From Anditalea andensis (GTDB lineage Bacteria > Bacteroidota > Bacteroidia > Cytophagales > Cyclobacteriaceae), in NCBI RefSeq assembly GCF_000714815.1, contig NZ_JMIH01000014.1, positions 1 to 64,000 of the forward strand: a DNA stretch of 64,000 nt. Reading direction: 5' to 3'. Below are positions 1 through 7,751 of the stretch, one piece after another; position 1 is the first letter of the stretch, and each line of letters begins with the position of its first letter. Both the position numbers and the translations under genes were made by a program. A model generated the notes under the pieces. The model had not been told where the DNA came from and made no database searches. It saw only the letters and a list, made by a program, of their open reading frames with translations.

Positions 1-6
1 ATCCAT
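1..6 (-). other. Possible start codon of a gene that leaves the window
   Basis: Reading the minus strand, an ATG lies at positions 6-4 and a purine-rich AGGGAG stretch sits just upstream of it (about 8-13). This would fit the first codons of a gene downstream of the 67-residue ORF in the same direction. Only two codons are visible, so nothing can be said about the product. Confidence 0.3.
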
Positions 7-35
7 GCTCCCTTTTTAGAATTTTTGATCTTCGT

Positions 36-239
36 TCACCTCACTTCGTCAAGGTCATAATCCTTTCCGATTCCCCACCTAAGTAATTCTTCGATTTCAT
101 ATAGTTCTAAAGTCGACAGATCTTTTACTTTAAAGTTCTCACCACTTAACCGGGCCATAATTTCTATAATTCTTTCTTCACCCATATTTACCAGACGGTA
201 CACCCTACCTACCCTCAAATTATCCAAAGCCATTGCCAT
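36..239 (-). CDS. Small conserved-type protein of unknown function (67 aa)
   Basis: I do not recognise this protein. It is 67 residues long, soluble, rich in acidic and basic residues, and has no signal peptide or membrane segment. Its pattern (LRVGRVYRLVNMGEE, then alternating hydrophobic and charged residues) suggests a small alpha/beta fold. Two in-frame ATG codons (239 and 233) could serve as the start. It reads in the same direction as the DUF4920 gene upstream of it, about 95 nt away. Another gene may start right after it at the window edge. No TAnnTTTG box is visible in the 95-nt gap, so it may be co-transcribed with its upstream neighbour. Confidence 0.55.
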   Translation of the reverse strand: MAMALDNLRVGRVYRLVNMGEERIIEIMARLSGENFKVKDLSTLELYEIEELLRWGIGKDYDLDEVR

Positions 240-334
240 CTTAAAGTATATTTAAAAGTTCGTTTGATCTTATCATTTAGGCATTTTCCTGATTAACTGA
301 TTTTTTTTTTAAATGTTCATCATCTAGCGGACTT

Positions 335-832
335 TTAGATTTCCTGAATCAAAACACCTTCTGCCTCAAAGGTATATTCTTCTTTGGGCGAATTGATTTT
401 TTGGATTTCAGCGGAGGGTAATCCTTCATCTTCAGCAAAATGGCGGAGGGTCTCTACATCAGTAATGGTTCTGGCAGCTTTCCCTTCTATTACGGCCATA
501 TATCCAGAGGATTGGGTAGGTACAAAAAAGCTGTAATCTTTAAAAGTTACCCGCATTTTATTTCCATCAGGCAATTCCAGCGTCATCCAGCAGCCTTTAG
601 ATTTACATACTTCACTGATTTCCCCTTTTACTTTTCCATCAAAAGAACCGGTCTGCTGTAAAGTAGTAAACATTTCAGAAACAGTCACAGCCCGGTCTAC
701 AGAAACAAACTCTCCATAATGGCCTGTAGTAGAAGCCGTTTCGGAAATAACTGCATCAGTATTTTTACTGCCACCAGTACAGGAGGACAACCATAGCGCA
801 GTTCCTATTAAAATATAAATGCCTTTTTTCAT
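335..832 (-). CDS. DUF4920 domain lipoprotein
   Basis: This is a 165-residue exported lipoprotein. The chosen ATG at 832 gives a short signal peptide ending in the lipobox LSSC, so it should be anchored by its cysteine to a membrane. A longer reading frame starts at 913, but that extension would run over the promoter box at 859-866. After a short linker the protein carries a DUF4920-type beta-rich domain, with GEISEVCKSKGCWMTLELPDG and the MRVTFKDYSFFVP stretch as its most conserved-looking parts. The two cysteines of the CKSKGC motif could bind metal or form a disulfide, which is inference. The molecular function of the family is unknown. It is divergent from serBA. Confidence 0.75.
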   Translation of the reverse strand: MKKGIYILIGTALWLSSCTGGSKNTDAVISETASTTGHYGEFVSVDRAVTVSEMFTTLQQTGSFDGKVKGEISEVCKSKGCWMTLELPDGNKMRVTFKDYSFFVPTQSSGYMAVIEGKAARTITDVETLRHFAEDEGLPSAEIQKINSPKEEYTFEAEGVLIQEI

Positions 833-858
833 AAATTCATATTTAGTAATGATAGACA

Positions 859-866
859 CAAAATTA
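859..866 (-). promoter_or_regulatory. TAnnTTTG -7 promoter box for the DUF4920 lipoprotein
   Basis: Read on the minus strand the sequence is TAATTTTG, a full match to the Bacteroidota -7 consensus TAnnTTTG. A TTTG that could be the -33 element lies at 893-890, with a 23-nt spacer, slightly long. Transcription would start near 853, leaving a leader of about 20 nt before the ATG at 832. Confidence 0.55.
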
Positions 867-981
867 AAGATTACTTTTAGAATTGGAAGCAAAAAAAATA
901 AAAGTAAAATCACTAATTAAGGCATGTATTTTTTAATATATCCTTAAATTTACGATACAAACCTTAATAATAATATACCTA

Positions 982-2874
982 ATGTCTATTGCTAAAAAAT
1001 TCATCATTGATTTTGACAGTACGTTTACTCAAGTAGAGGCCCTGGATATCCTGGGTGAAATAAGCTTAGAAGGGTCTGCCGACCGTGATCGAAAGTTGCA
1101 TGCCATAAAAGAGATAACTGATCTTGGCATGGAAGGAAAGCTCACTTTTAGAGACAGTTTAGAACAAAGGATATCTATACTGGAAGCCAAAAAACCACAG
1201 ATTCAGGAATTGGTGGAAGTATTAAAGACCAAAGTATCCAAATCCTTTTACCGCAATCAAGAGTTTTTTCATGAAAATTCGGAAAACATATACATCATAT
1301 CAAACGGATTTAAGGATTTCATAGTCCCTATTGTAGAAGAATTTGGGATAAACAAAGAAAATGTATTTGCCAATGAATTCATATACGATGAAACCGGAAA
1401 CATCATTGATTTTGACAGAACCAATCTACTCTCAAAAAACAATGGGAAATCCGAAACCATCAAAAAGCTGAATCTGGAAGGGGATATTTATGTAATCGGT
1501 GACGGCTATACCGATTATGAAATTAAAGCTTCAGGACTAGCAAATAAATTTTACGCTTTTACAGAGAACATCAACCGTCCAGCGGTATCAGCCAAAGCAG
1601 ACCATATCGCGCCCAGTCTGGATGAGATACTTTATGTCAATAAGATGAACAAAAAATATTCCTACCCAAAAAGTAGAATTAATGTACTACTACTAGAAAA
1701 CGTTCACCCCATAGCGGTGGAGTTAATGAAAAATGAAGGTTATAACGTAGAAATCATGACCTCAGCTATGTCTGAAGAGGAGCTGGCAGAAAAGATATCT
1801 AAGGTATCAGTGCTGGGGATAAGGTCCAAAACCCAAGTCACTACAAAGGTTCTAGAGAACGCCAATCGCCTGATCGCAATCGGAGCATTTTGTATAGGCA
1901 CCAATCAAATAGATCTGGAAACCTGTCAAAAGAAAGGAATAGCAGTCTTCAATGCCCCCTTTAGTAATACACGGTCTGTAGTGGAGATGGCCATTGCCCA
2001 GATCATATTCCTGATGAGAGGCCTTCATGACAAGTCTATAAAAATGCATCAGGGCATCTGGGACAAATCTGCTTCTGGAAGCTTCGAGATAAGAGGAAAA
2101 AAACTAGGAATCATAGGTTACGGCAATATAGGCACACAGCTATCCGTCCTGGCAGAAAACATGGGACTCGATGTCTACTATTATGATATTATAGAGAAAC
2201 TGGCTTTGGGCAATGCCACAAAAGTGGATTCTTTAGAAGCATTACTTCAAAACTGTGACATCATTTCCTTACATGTAGACGGCAGAAAAGAAAATGGGAA
2301 TCTGATAGATAAAAAGCATATAGATCTGATGAAGCCGGGAGCTATATTACTTAACCTAAGCAGAGGCCATGTAGTGGATGTGGCTGCTCTAAGAGATGCA
2401 ATATTGGAGGGTAAAATATCAGGAACAGCAATAGACGTATTTCCTGAGGAACCAAAAAACAATGACGAGCCCTTTGCCTCAGAACTTATAGGCCTGCCCA
2501 ATACCATACTATCTCCCCACATAGGGGGCAGCACATTAGAGGCACAGCAGAATATAGCACGTTTCGTACCTGGAAAAATAATGGAATATATCAATACGGG
2601 CAACACGTATAACAGTGTGAATTTCCCCAATATACAACTGCCTTTCCTTCAAAATGCACATCGGCTCATTCATATCCACCACAATGAGCCAGGAATACTG
2701 GCTAAGATCAACCAGATCCTAGCTTCTTATGAAATTAATATAGTGGGTCAGTATTTAAAGACAAATGAAAATATCGGATATGTCATTACAGATATCAATA
2801 AAAAATATTCAAACGAAGTGATAGATGCCATGAAAGGAATAGAAGGCACGATAAGGTTTAGAGTTTTGTATTAA
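982..2874 (+). CDS. serA: Phosphoserine-phosphatase-like / phosphoglycerate dehydrogenase fusion
   Basis: This 630-residue protein appears to join two enzymes of serine synthesis. Residues 1-215 form a HAD-superfamily phosphatase of the SerB type: the DFDSTFT motif gives the two catalytic aspartates (10 and 12), SNGFKDF is motif II and GDGYTDYE is the acidic motif III. Residues from about 222 form a D-3-phosphoglycerate dehydrogenase: the NAD-binding GYGNIG is near 379, the acid of DVFPEEP follows, and the catalytic histidine lies in HIGGST near 513. A C-terminal ACT domain (about 560-630) suggests feedback control by serine. PGDH makes 3-phosphohydroxypyruvate and the phosphatase releases serine; the SerC step between them is not in the window. 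The ATG at 982 places the HAD motif at the usual distance from the N terminus. Confidence 0.88.
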   Translation: MSIAKKFIIDFDSTFTQVEALDILGEISLEGSADRDRKLHAIKEITDLGMEGKLTFRDSLEQRISILEAKKPQIQELVEVLKTKVSKSFYRNQEFFHENSENIYIISNGFKDFIVPIVEEFGINKENVFANEFIYDETGNIIDFDRTNLLSKNNGKSETIKKLNLEGDIYVIGDGYTDYEIKASGLANKFYAFTENINRPAVSAKADHIAPSLDEILYVNKMNKKYSYPKSRINVLLLENVHPIAVELMKNEGYNVEIMTSAMSEEELAEKISKVSVLGIRSKTQVTTKVLENANRLIAIGAFCIGTNQIDLETCQKKGIAVFNAPFSNTRSVVEMAIAQIIFLMRGLHDKSIKMHQGIWDKSASGSFEIRGKKLGIIGYGNIGTQLSVLAENMGLDVYYYDIIEKLALGNATKVDSLEALLQNCDIISLHVDGRKENGNLIDKKHIDLMKPGAILLNLSRGHVVDVAALRDAILEGKISGTAIDVFPEEPKNNDEPFASELIGLPNTILSPHIGGSTLEAQQNIARFVPGKIMEYINTGNTYNSVNFPNIQLPFLQNAHRLIHIHHNEPGILAKINQILASYEINIVGQYLKTNENIGYVITDINKKYSNEVIDAMKGIEGTIRFRVLY

Positions 2875-2886
2875 TGAGGGAACATT

Positions 2887-2926
2887 ACCAGTCATCGCTG
2901 CTACCCAAAGGGCAGTTATGACTGGT
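2887..2926. repeat. Long hairpin downstream of serBA
   Basis: ACCAGTCAT at 2887-2895 pairs perfectly with ATGACTGGT at 2918-2926, and an inner stem (CTG and CCC with GGG and CAG) extends it over an AAA loop. No T-run follows on either strand, so it is not a standard intrinsic terminator. It may still end or protect the serBA transcript. Confidence 0.5.
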
Positions 2927-2927
2927 A

Positions 2928-2962
2928 CACCTATATCCAATAGTATTAATTAGACATAGGTG
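2928..2962. repeat. Second hairpin next to the first
   Basis: CACCTAT at 2928-2934 is the exact reverse complement of ATAGGTG at 2956-2962, with a 21-nt AT-rich loop. It starts one base after the preceding hairpin, so the two form a tandem structure in the serBA 3' region. Confidence 0.35.
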
Positions 2963-3015
2963 ATCAGCTTATAAAATGTAAAACTGGTTAAGAAAAGAAA
3001 TGAAGATTTAGCTTT

Positions 3016-3229
3016 AAAAAAGAGAGTCCGGGCCTAGAGTGTTACAAACCTCTTTACTTGACAAGATTTGAGCTGCCCGAATTTCGCAACCTTCCACTGT
3101 TATCCTGCTTCCGAAGAAACGAGGTCCCTAACGGTAAACCGGAATGGGATGAGGCCTGGTTTTGATAAAAGGCTTCACTCGGCATTTTTGTTAATTGTGA
3201 AGTTTGAACATGTCGGAGGCCCGAACTCT
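3016..3229 (-). ncRNA. Structured small RNA of about 214 nt, family not identified (6S-like possible)
   Basis: Read on the minus strand this is a self-contained transcription unit. A full TAnnTTTG box (TATATTTG, 3240-3233) ends four bases upstream of the proposed 5' end. The 5' end (3229-3217) pairs with the 3' end (3035-3023) in a 13-bp stem with one mismatch. The helix continues inward: TGTT(A)CAAAC with GTTTGAACA, then a further stem of about 12 bp, then TGCC/GGCA. Short hairpins fill the centre, including one capped by a UUCG tetraloop (TTC-TTCG-GAA). Right after the closing stem comes a run of six T (3021-3016), as in an intrinsic terminator. No open reading frame fits. I saw no tmRNA tag, no SRP GGAAGGAAGCAGC motif and no RNase P core. 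A long rod with an open centre resembles 6S RNA, but that is inference. Confidence 0.65.
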
Positions 3230-3232
3230 TTA

Positions 3233-3240
3233 CAAATATA
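3233..3240 (-). promoter_or_regulatory. -7 promoter box of the minus-strand small RNA
   Basis: TATATTTG on the minus strand is a full match to TAnnTTTG. The spacing to the end of the long RNA helix (3229) suggests that transcription starts within it. No convincing -33 TTTG is seen at 19-23 nt upstream. Confidence 0.6.
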
Positions 3241-3374
3241 CGAATAAGATTTTCTAAAGTTTTATCTTAGAAGCAAAGGCTTTTTTTAAATTATTCTAGT
3301 TAAACATTTCATCTTCTGTGGAAACGCACTATTATAGAACAATTTGTGTATAAAACCTTCCTTAATAAAAGATG

Positions 3375-3420
3375 ATTTTATTGATAAAATATTTTCATTA
3401 AAATATTTTATCAATAAAAT
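3375..3420. repeat. Perfect 21-bp inverted repeat with a 4-nt loop
   Basis: The left arm 3375-3395 is the exact reverse complement of the right arm 3400-3420, separated by CATT. The arms contain only one G:C pair each and read ATTTTATTGATAAAATATTT plus a final T. It lies between the small RNA and the universal stress gene, about 95 nt upstream of the usp -7 box. It may be a protein-binding site, a cruciform or a transcript-end structure. Confidence 0.75.
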
Positions 3421-3513
3421 TTTAAATTCAAAATATAAATCTGAAATATGTATAAACATTTAACCTATCCAAAATTATATTTCCATTTATAAGAATTTAT
3501 ATAATTTTAAATT

Positions 3514-3521
3514 TATTTTTG
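3514..3521 (+). promoter_or_regulatory. -7 promoter box of the universal stress gene
   Basis: TATTTTTG matches TAnnTTTG. It overlaps an in-frame TTG at 3519, which argues against that codon as the start and in favour of the ATG at 3543. Confidence 0.55.
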
Positions 3522-3542
3522 CACGTTCATACAACTGTAAGC

Positions 3543-4466
3543 ATGTACCAGATTAAAAAAATGATTGTTTGTCTTGACCTGTCCGAAATGGATGAAACTT
3601 TGGTCAAATTCGCTTCCTTCGTAGCAAAGACTAATCAGACAGACAAAATTTATTTTACAAATGTCATTCGTAACCTTAACATCCCCAAGGATGTGCTTAA
3701 AGAATTCCCCAATCTGATCGACAGCATGATCGATGAAAGAAAAGGTGAAATGAAAAAAATCATTGACAATCACTTTGACAAAAGCCTGGATACAAATTGT
3801 GCCTTAGTAGTAAAAGAAGGTCAGCTTTCTAAGAAGATACTCAAGTTGGCCCATGAAAAATCTGCTGACATGATCATTGTAGGCAGGAAAGTGACTATGA
3901 TCGGAACGGGTGTGGTGACCCAGCGGCTGGCTCGGAGAGCAAGCTGTTCTTTGTTGATCGTCCCAGAAAAAAGCGTACCTAAAATAGACCGTATACTGGT
4001 TCCCAGCGACTTTTCGGATTATTCAAAGGATGCCATGGAAGAAGCTATATTAATAGCTGAAAAAAATGGCCGTAATGTAGAAATTATTTGCCAGAATGTT
4101 TTTACTGTGCCCTCTGGCTATCACTTTACAGGTAAAAGCTATGAGGAGTTTACTGCGATCATGAAAACCCATGCTGAAATAAATTATAAAAAATTTATTA
4201 GAAAAATAGATACCAAAGGATTTGATATCATCCCCATTTACACCAAAGATGATGATGAAGATCCGGTAGAAGATATCATACAAAAGGCCATAGAGATCTC
4301 AGCAGACGGCATCATCATAGGAGCCAAAGGAAGGACAGCTGCCACTGCCCTGTTTATAGGCAGCATGGCTGAAAGATTAATTCAATTAAATGATAAGTTT
4401 CCGCTTTTGGTGACAAGGCCCAAAGGAAAAAATGCTGGTCTTTTGGATTACATTCTTGAAATCTAA
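3543..4466 (+). CDS. Tandem universal stress protein (UspA family)
   Basis: This 307-residue cytoplasmic protein contains two Usp domains in tandem. The first spans about residues 5-140 and the second about 145-295. The second holds the nucleotide-binding pattern G-x2-G-x9-G-S (GAKG, then GS of FIGSMAE), which in the family binds ATP. The first has the related IVGRKVTMIGTG but with less ideal spacing, so it may not bind nucleotide. Family members help cells survive stress, with unclear chemistry. An ATG at 3543 is preferred because an upstream in-frame TTG overlaps the -7 box; an ATG at 3561 is also possible. It seems to be a single-gene unit behind the inverted repeat at 3375-3420. Confidence 0.82.
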   Translation: MYQIKKMIVCLDLSEMDETLVKFASFVAKTNQTDKIYFTNVIRNLNIPKDVLKEFPNLIDSMIDERKGEMKKIIDNHFDKSLDTNCALVVKEGQLSKKILKLAHEKSADMIIVGRKVTMIGTGVVTQRLARRASCSLLIVPEKSVPKIDRILVPSDFSDYSKDAMEEAILIAEKNGRNVEIICQNVFTVPSGYHFTGKSYEEFTAIMKTHAEINYKKFIRKIDTKGFDIIPIYTKDDDEDPVEDIIQKAIEISADGIIIGAKGRTAATALFIGSMAERLIQLNDKFPLLVTRPKGKNAGLLDYILEI

Positions 4467-4625
4467 CCACATAGCCCATTTTTAAAAAATTTCTATTCTC
4501 GTAAAAACAGGCTCACTACTCTTTATATGTATTATAATTTTTGTATCAAATATAAAAACTTACGCTTATTCGATATTTTTTTGTAGGTTTTAAACTTAAG
4601 CCAAGTCCTATTGTCTAAACAGTAC

Positions 4626-5174
4626 ATGAATAGCCTGACTGACCTTGAAATTTTAGACTTGATAGCAAATCCCCTTACCAAAGAAAAAGGATTTCGTCTA
4701 TTAATAGAAACTTATCAGAGAAAGGTCTATGGAGTGGTAAGAAAGATGGTGATCATTCATGAAGACGCCGATGATATCACCCAAAACACGTTTATCAAAG
4801 CCTGCAACAATATTTTAAAATTCCAGGGAAATTCATCCCTTTTTACATGGCTGTACAGAATAGCAACGAATGAAAGTCTGAATTTTCTAGAGAAAAAGAA
4901 AAAAAGATATTTCTTCCCCGTGGAAGACCATCAGGAAGTCATGGCTAATTACATAGATACTTCTCCGGATATATCAGGTACCGAAATAGAAAGAAAACTA
5001 CATAAGGCTATACTCAGGCTTCCAGAAAAGCAACGGCTGGTGTTTAATCTTAAATATTTTGAAGACCTCAGTTATGAGGAAATGTCCGCTATCACCGAAA
5101 CATCTATAGGTGCATTGAAGGCAAGTTATCATCATGCAGTGAAAAAATTAGAAATAGAATTAACCGCGGAATAA
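4626..5174 (+). CDS. ECF-type RNA polymerase sigma factor
   Basis: This 182-residue protein is a group 4 (ECF) sigma factor. Region 2 is seen at about residues 17-85, with DADDITQNTFIKA as the conserved 2.2-like helix and SSLFTWLYRIATNESLNFL as the 2.3-2.4 part. Region 4 lies near the C terminus (LPEKQRLVFNLKYFEDLSYEEMSAI..., then the recognition helix around TSIGALKASYHHAVKKL). No region 3 is present, as expected. The ATG at 4626 is chosen; an in-frame TTG lies 15 nt upstream. The next two genes encode a one-TM protein and a periplasmic protein, which is the usual setting for a sigma factor held at the membrane and released by an envelope signal. Confidence 0.88.
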   Translation: MNSLTDLEILDLIANPLTKEKGFRLLIETYQRKVYGVVRKMVIIHEDADDITQNTFIKACNNILKFQGNSSLFTWLYRIATNESLNFLEKKKKRYFFPVEDHQEVMANYIDTSPDISGTEIERKLHKAILRLPEKQRLVFNLKYFEDLSYEEMSAITETSIGALKASYHHAVKKLEIELTAE

Positions 5175-5347
5175 ACCTTGGAGCATTAGTCTTGTCTAAA
5201 TAAAGAATCTATTAAATCGAGCATAACAATAGCGGTGCACAGAGGATTGGCCTGATTACCCAGATAACTATCAAAGGGGAACTATGGGAGATTCTATCCC
5301 CACACTGGCGAGGCACAAATCAAGACCTTGGATAAAAATATAAACGG

Positions 5348-5728
5348 ATGAAAAACATACCAAACAGTCATATATTCAAAGAACCAGAAGGTTATTTCGA
5401 CACGCTCCCGAAGAAAGTCATCGATCGTAGAAAAACTCAGATACGGCAGGTTTATATATTCAGGGCCGCTATTGCGGCTATTCTCCTGGTAGGCTTGTCA
5501 TTTATGTTTTTGCTTCAGCAGCCTTGGGTCAATGAAGCTGACTATCAAGTGTATGACCCTGATATAGAAGATGAAGTGGAATTATATATTAGCAGCGAAA
5601 TTTGGCAGGCAGAGGACGTACTATTACTAAGTGATGACCCCAATGAAATTCTAGACAAGATGATAGAAATCGAGTATGTGGCATATATGTCAGAACCTGA
5701 TCCAATGGATGATGATTTCTGGTTTTAA
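5348..5728 (+). CDS. One-TM anti-sigma-like protein
   Basis: This 126-residue protein has a short cytoplasmic N terminus (about residues 1-37) with the FKEPEGYFDTLPKKV motif, which is common in small Bacteroidota proteins encoded next to ECF sigma factors. One membrane helix (about 38-57, IFRAAIAAILLVGLSFMFLL) follows, then an acidic periplasmic tail (DPDIEDEVELY, DPMDDDFWF). The layout suggests an anti-sigma factor whose N terminus binds the sigma factor and whose tail faces the periplasm. No ZAS-type zinc motif is seen. It follows the sigma gene after 173 nt and precedes the periplasmic protein gene after about 100 nt. The anti-sigma role is inferred from context and architecture. Confidence 0.65.
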   Translation: MKNIPNSHIFKEPEGYFDTLPKKVIDRRKTQIRQVYIFRAAIAAILLVGLSFMFLLQQPWVNEADYQVYDPDIEDEVELYISSEIWQAEDVLLLSDDPNEILDKMIEIEYVAYMSEPDPMDDDFWF

Positions 5729-5831
5729 TCACGAAAGAAACCGTAAAATGGAGAGGGCAAAAACCACCGAATATATGTATGTCAAGACTGTATGCGGGAA
5801 TCCATTTAACCTATGACTAAAATATAGAAAG

Positions 5832-6299
5832 ATGAAAAATTTACTTATCATATTAGCGCTGACCCTCAGTACCGCTACGATGGCTCAGCAGAGGCAAACT
5901 TCCATCCGGCAGCAGGGCACTTCCATTGACAAAGAAAAACTGGAGTCAGCACGCATAGCATTTATCACCAATAGACTGAGCCTCACTCCAGGACAGGCAG
6001 AAAAATTCTGGCCCCTTTACAACCAAAACATGCAAAAACGCCGTGAACTCATGCGGGAAATGTCAAAAATAAACAGAATGGATGTCAAAGAAATTACCGA
6101 GAAAAATGCTACAGAATTAATCAATAGAAAACTCGATATCCAACAAAACCTCCTTGACATAGAAAAAACCTTTATGAAAGAGATCATAGAAGTGATCACA
6201 CCTTCCCAGGCTCTACAGCTCGGAGGAGTAAATAGGGATTTTACCCGACAGCTATACCGAATGCAAGGTGATTCAAGAGATCGAAGGCACAGTAATTGA
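5832..6299 (+). CDS. Periplasmic Spy/CnrX-like sensor protein of the ECF system
   Basis: This 155-residue protein begins with a clear signal peptide cleaved after about residue 19 (TATMAQ). The mature part is helical and charged, with RLSLTPGQAEKFWPLYNQ as its best motif, resembling the LTxxQ-type helices of Spy/CpxP proteins and Bacteroidota proteins named sensors of ECF-type sigma factors. In the known CnrYXH system a periplasmic protein of this fold binds metal and controls an anti-sigma factor. No His/Met cluster for metal is obvious here, so the signal is unknown. It ends the three-gene run and is followed by a terminator. Confidence 0.68.
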   Translation: MKNLLIILALTLSTATMAQQRQTSIRQQGTSIDKEKLESARIAFITNRLSLTPGQAEKFWPLYNQNMQKRRELMREMSKINRMDVKEITEKNATELINRKLDIQQNLLDIEKTFMKEIIEVITPSQALQLGGVNRDFTRQLYRMQGDSRDRRHSN

Positions 6300-6340
6300 T
6301 ATATGATTAAAAGTACAATTAAGGTTTAACGATATTTAAA

Positions 6341-6380
6341 AAAGGAGCATTCATTTTAGAATTGCTTCTTTTTCTGTTTT
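6341..6380 (+). terminator. Intrinsic terminator after the ECF cluster
   Basis: AGGAGCA-TTC pairs with GAA-TTGCTTCT over an ATTTTA loop, followed by a T-rich tract (TTTTTCTGTTTT). Confidence 0.65.
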
Positions 6381-6440
6381 AGCCTACTTAAGAATGCACT
6401 TAAATCACTGTTCAATTCAATTTTTTATTAATTTGCACAA

Positions 6441-7751
6441 ATGCAGCAACATCTGACGCTTTTAGAGCTCAACAATAAAATTAAAGCCACTTTAAACGAG
6501 CAGCTTTCTCCTACCTACTGGGTGGTAGCGGAAATAAGTGATTTAAAGGGTTCTCCCAAAGGCCATGCTTATCTTGAGCTTGTAGAAAAGACCGGAAACT
6601 ATATATCTGCTAAAATAAGGGCAAATATTTGGGCCTATTCGTATAGGAGCATTGCCAACAGGTTTCAATCGATGACTGGACAATCACTTCAGAATGGCAT
6701 GAAAGTTCTGGCCATGGTCAACATACAGTTTCATGAGATATACGGGCTCAGTCTGAATATTCAGGAAATCGATCCTAATTTTACTATCGGAGAAAGGGCC
6801 AGAAAAAAGCAAGAAGTGATCGAAAAGCTGACCAAAGCAGGCCTGATGGATATGAACAAACAATACCCCCTCCCCACTGTTCCGCAGAATGTGGCGATAA
6901 TAAGCTCCTCCACCGCTGCAGGTTTTGGCGATTTTATAGATCAATTAAAAAATAATAAATTAAATTATGCCGTCAACTGGCAGCTTTTTCCCGCAGTAAT
7001 GCAGGGAAATGAAGCCGTAGATTCCATACTTCACGCATTAGCCCAAATCGCCCAGTCCCCTACCCCATTCCAACTAGTAGCCATCATCAGAGGAGGTGGA
7101 GCACAGCTGGATATGGATTGTTATGATGATTATGAACTGGGAAAGGCCATAGCACAATTTAGATTACCCGTAATCACAGGGATCGGACATGAACGTGACG
7201 AATGTATAGCAGATCTGGTGGCCCATACCAAAGTAAAGACACCTACTGCAGTGGCAGAATTCATCCTCTCGGGATTTAGGGATTTTGAAGACAAACTGAA
7301 CCTGCACCTCAAGCGTATAGAAAGATCAGTAAGCTATCTGCTTCAGAAGGAACATAAAGCCATTAGGGATATAGAACATTTATTGATCAGTTTATTTAAA
7401 AACAAACTGTTTCAATCCAGTGACCGTTTGGTCAATTATCAAAGAAAAATCAATTCAGAATCTTTAAATTTTATCAAGCTGCATTATTCCTCTTTGGAAA
7501 ACTTATCAGGTAGGGTAAAACGGCAAAGTAAGACCTTGGTGAAAAATGAAATCAGCCTGCTCACTAACCTTGAAAAAGACATAAACCGACTGAACCCGCA
7601 CTTCTTTTTAAAAAGAGGGTATACCCGGTCAGAAATAGACGGGACACCCATCATCACAAGACCTGCAGAGGCAGGTGACAAAATGATCACCTATACACTA
7701 AACCAAATAATAGAAAGCCATATAGTATCCATAGAAAAAAATGAAAGATAA
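6441..7751 (+). CDS. xseA: Exodeoxyribonuclease VII large subunit
   Basis: This 436-residue protein is the catalytic subunit of exonuclease VII, which degrades single-stranded DNA from both ends to short oligonucleotides. The N terminus (about 1-105) is the OB-fold DNA-binding domain, with LSPTYWVVAEISDLKGSPKGHAYLEL. The catalytic domain follows, with VAIISSSTAAGFGDF, IIRGGGAQLDMDCYDDYEL and TGIGHERDECIADLVAHTKVKTPTAVAEF as conserved blocks. A long coiled-coil section precedes the C-terminal strand GYTRSEIDG. The -7-like box at 6428-6435 ends only five bases before the ATG, so the message may have no leader. The xseB gene overlaps its end by 11 nt, which implies coupled expression. Confidence 0.93.
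   Translation: MQQHLTLLELNNKIKATLNEQLSPTYWVVAEISDLKGSPKGHAYLELVEKTGNYISAKIRANIWAYSYRSIANRFQSMTGQSLQNGMKVLAMVNIQFHEIYGLSLNIQEIDPNFTIGERARKKQEVIEKLTKAGLMDMNKQYPLPTVPQNVAIISSSTAAGFGDFIDQLKNNKLNYAVNWQLFPAVMQGNEAVDSILHALAQIAQSPTPFQLVAIIRGGGAQLDMDCYDDYELGKAIAQFRLPVITGIGHERDECIADLVAHTKVKTPTAVAEFILSGFRDFEDKLNLHLKRIERSVSYLLQKEHKAIRDIEHLLISLFKNKLFQSSDRLVNYQRKINSESLNFIKLHYSSLENLSGRVKRQSKTLVKNEISLLTNLEKDINRLNPHFFLKRGYTRSEIDGTPIITRPAEAGDKMITYTLNQIIESHIVSIEKNER

Noticed and set aside
3016-3060. AGTCCGGGC on the plus strand, which resembles the start of the RNase P conserved region
   Set aside because: The rest of the RNase P core (GAGGAAAG before it and the ACAGA-type partner) is missing, and the promoter and T-run are on the opposite strand.
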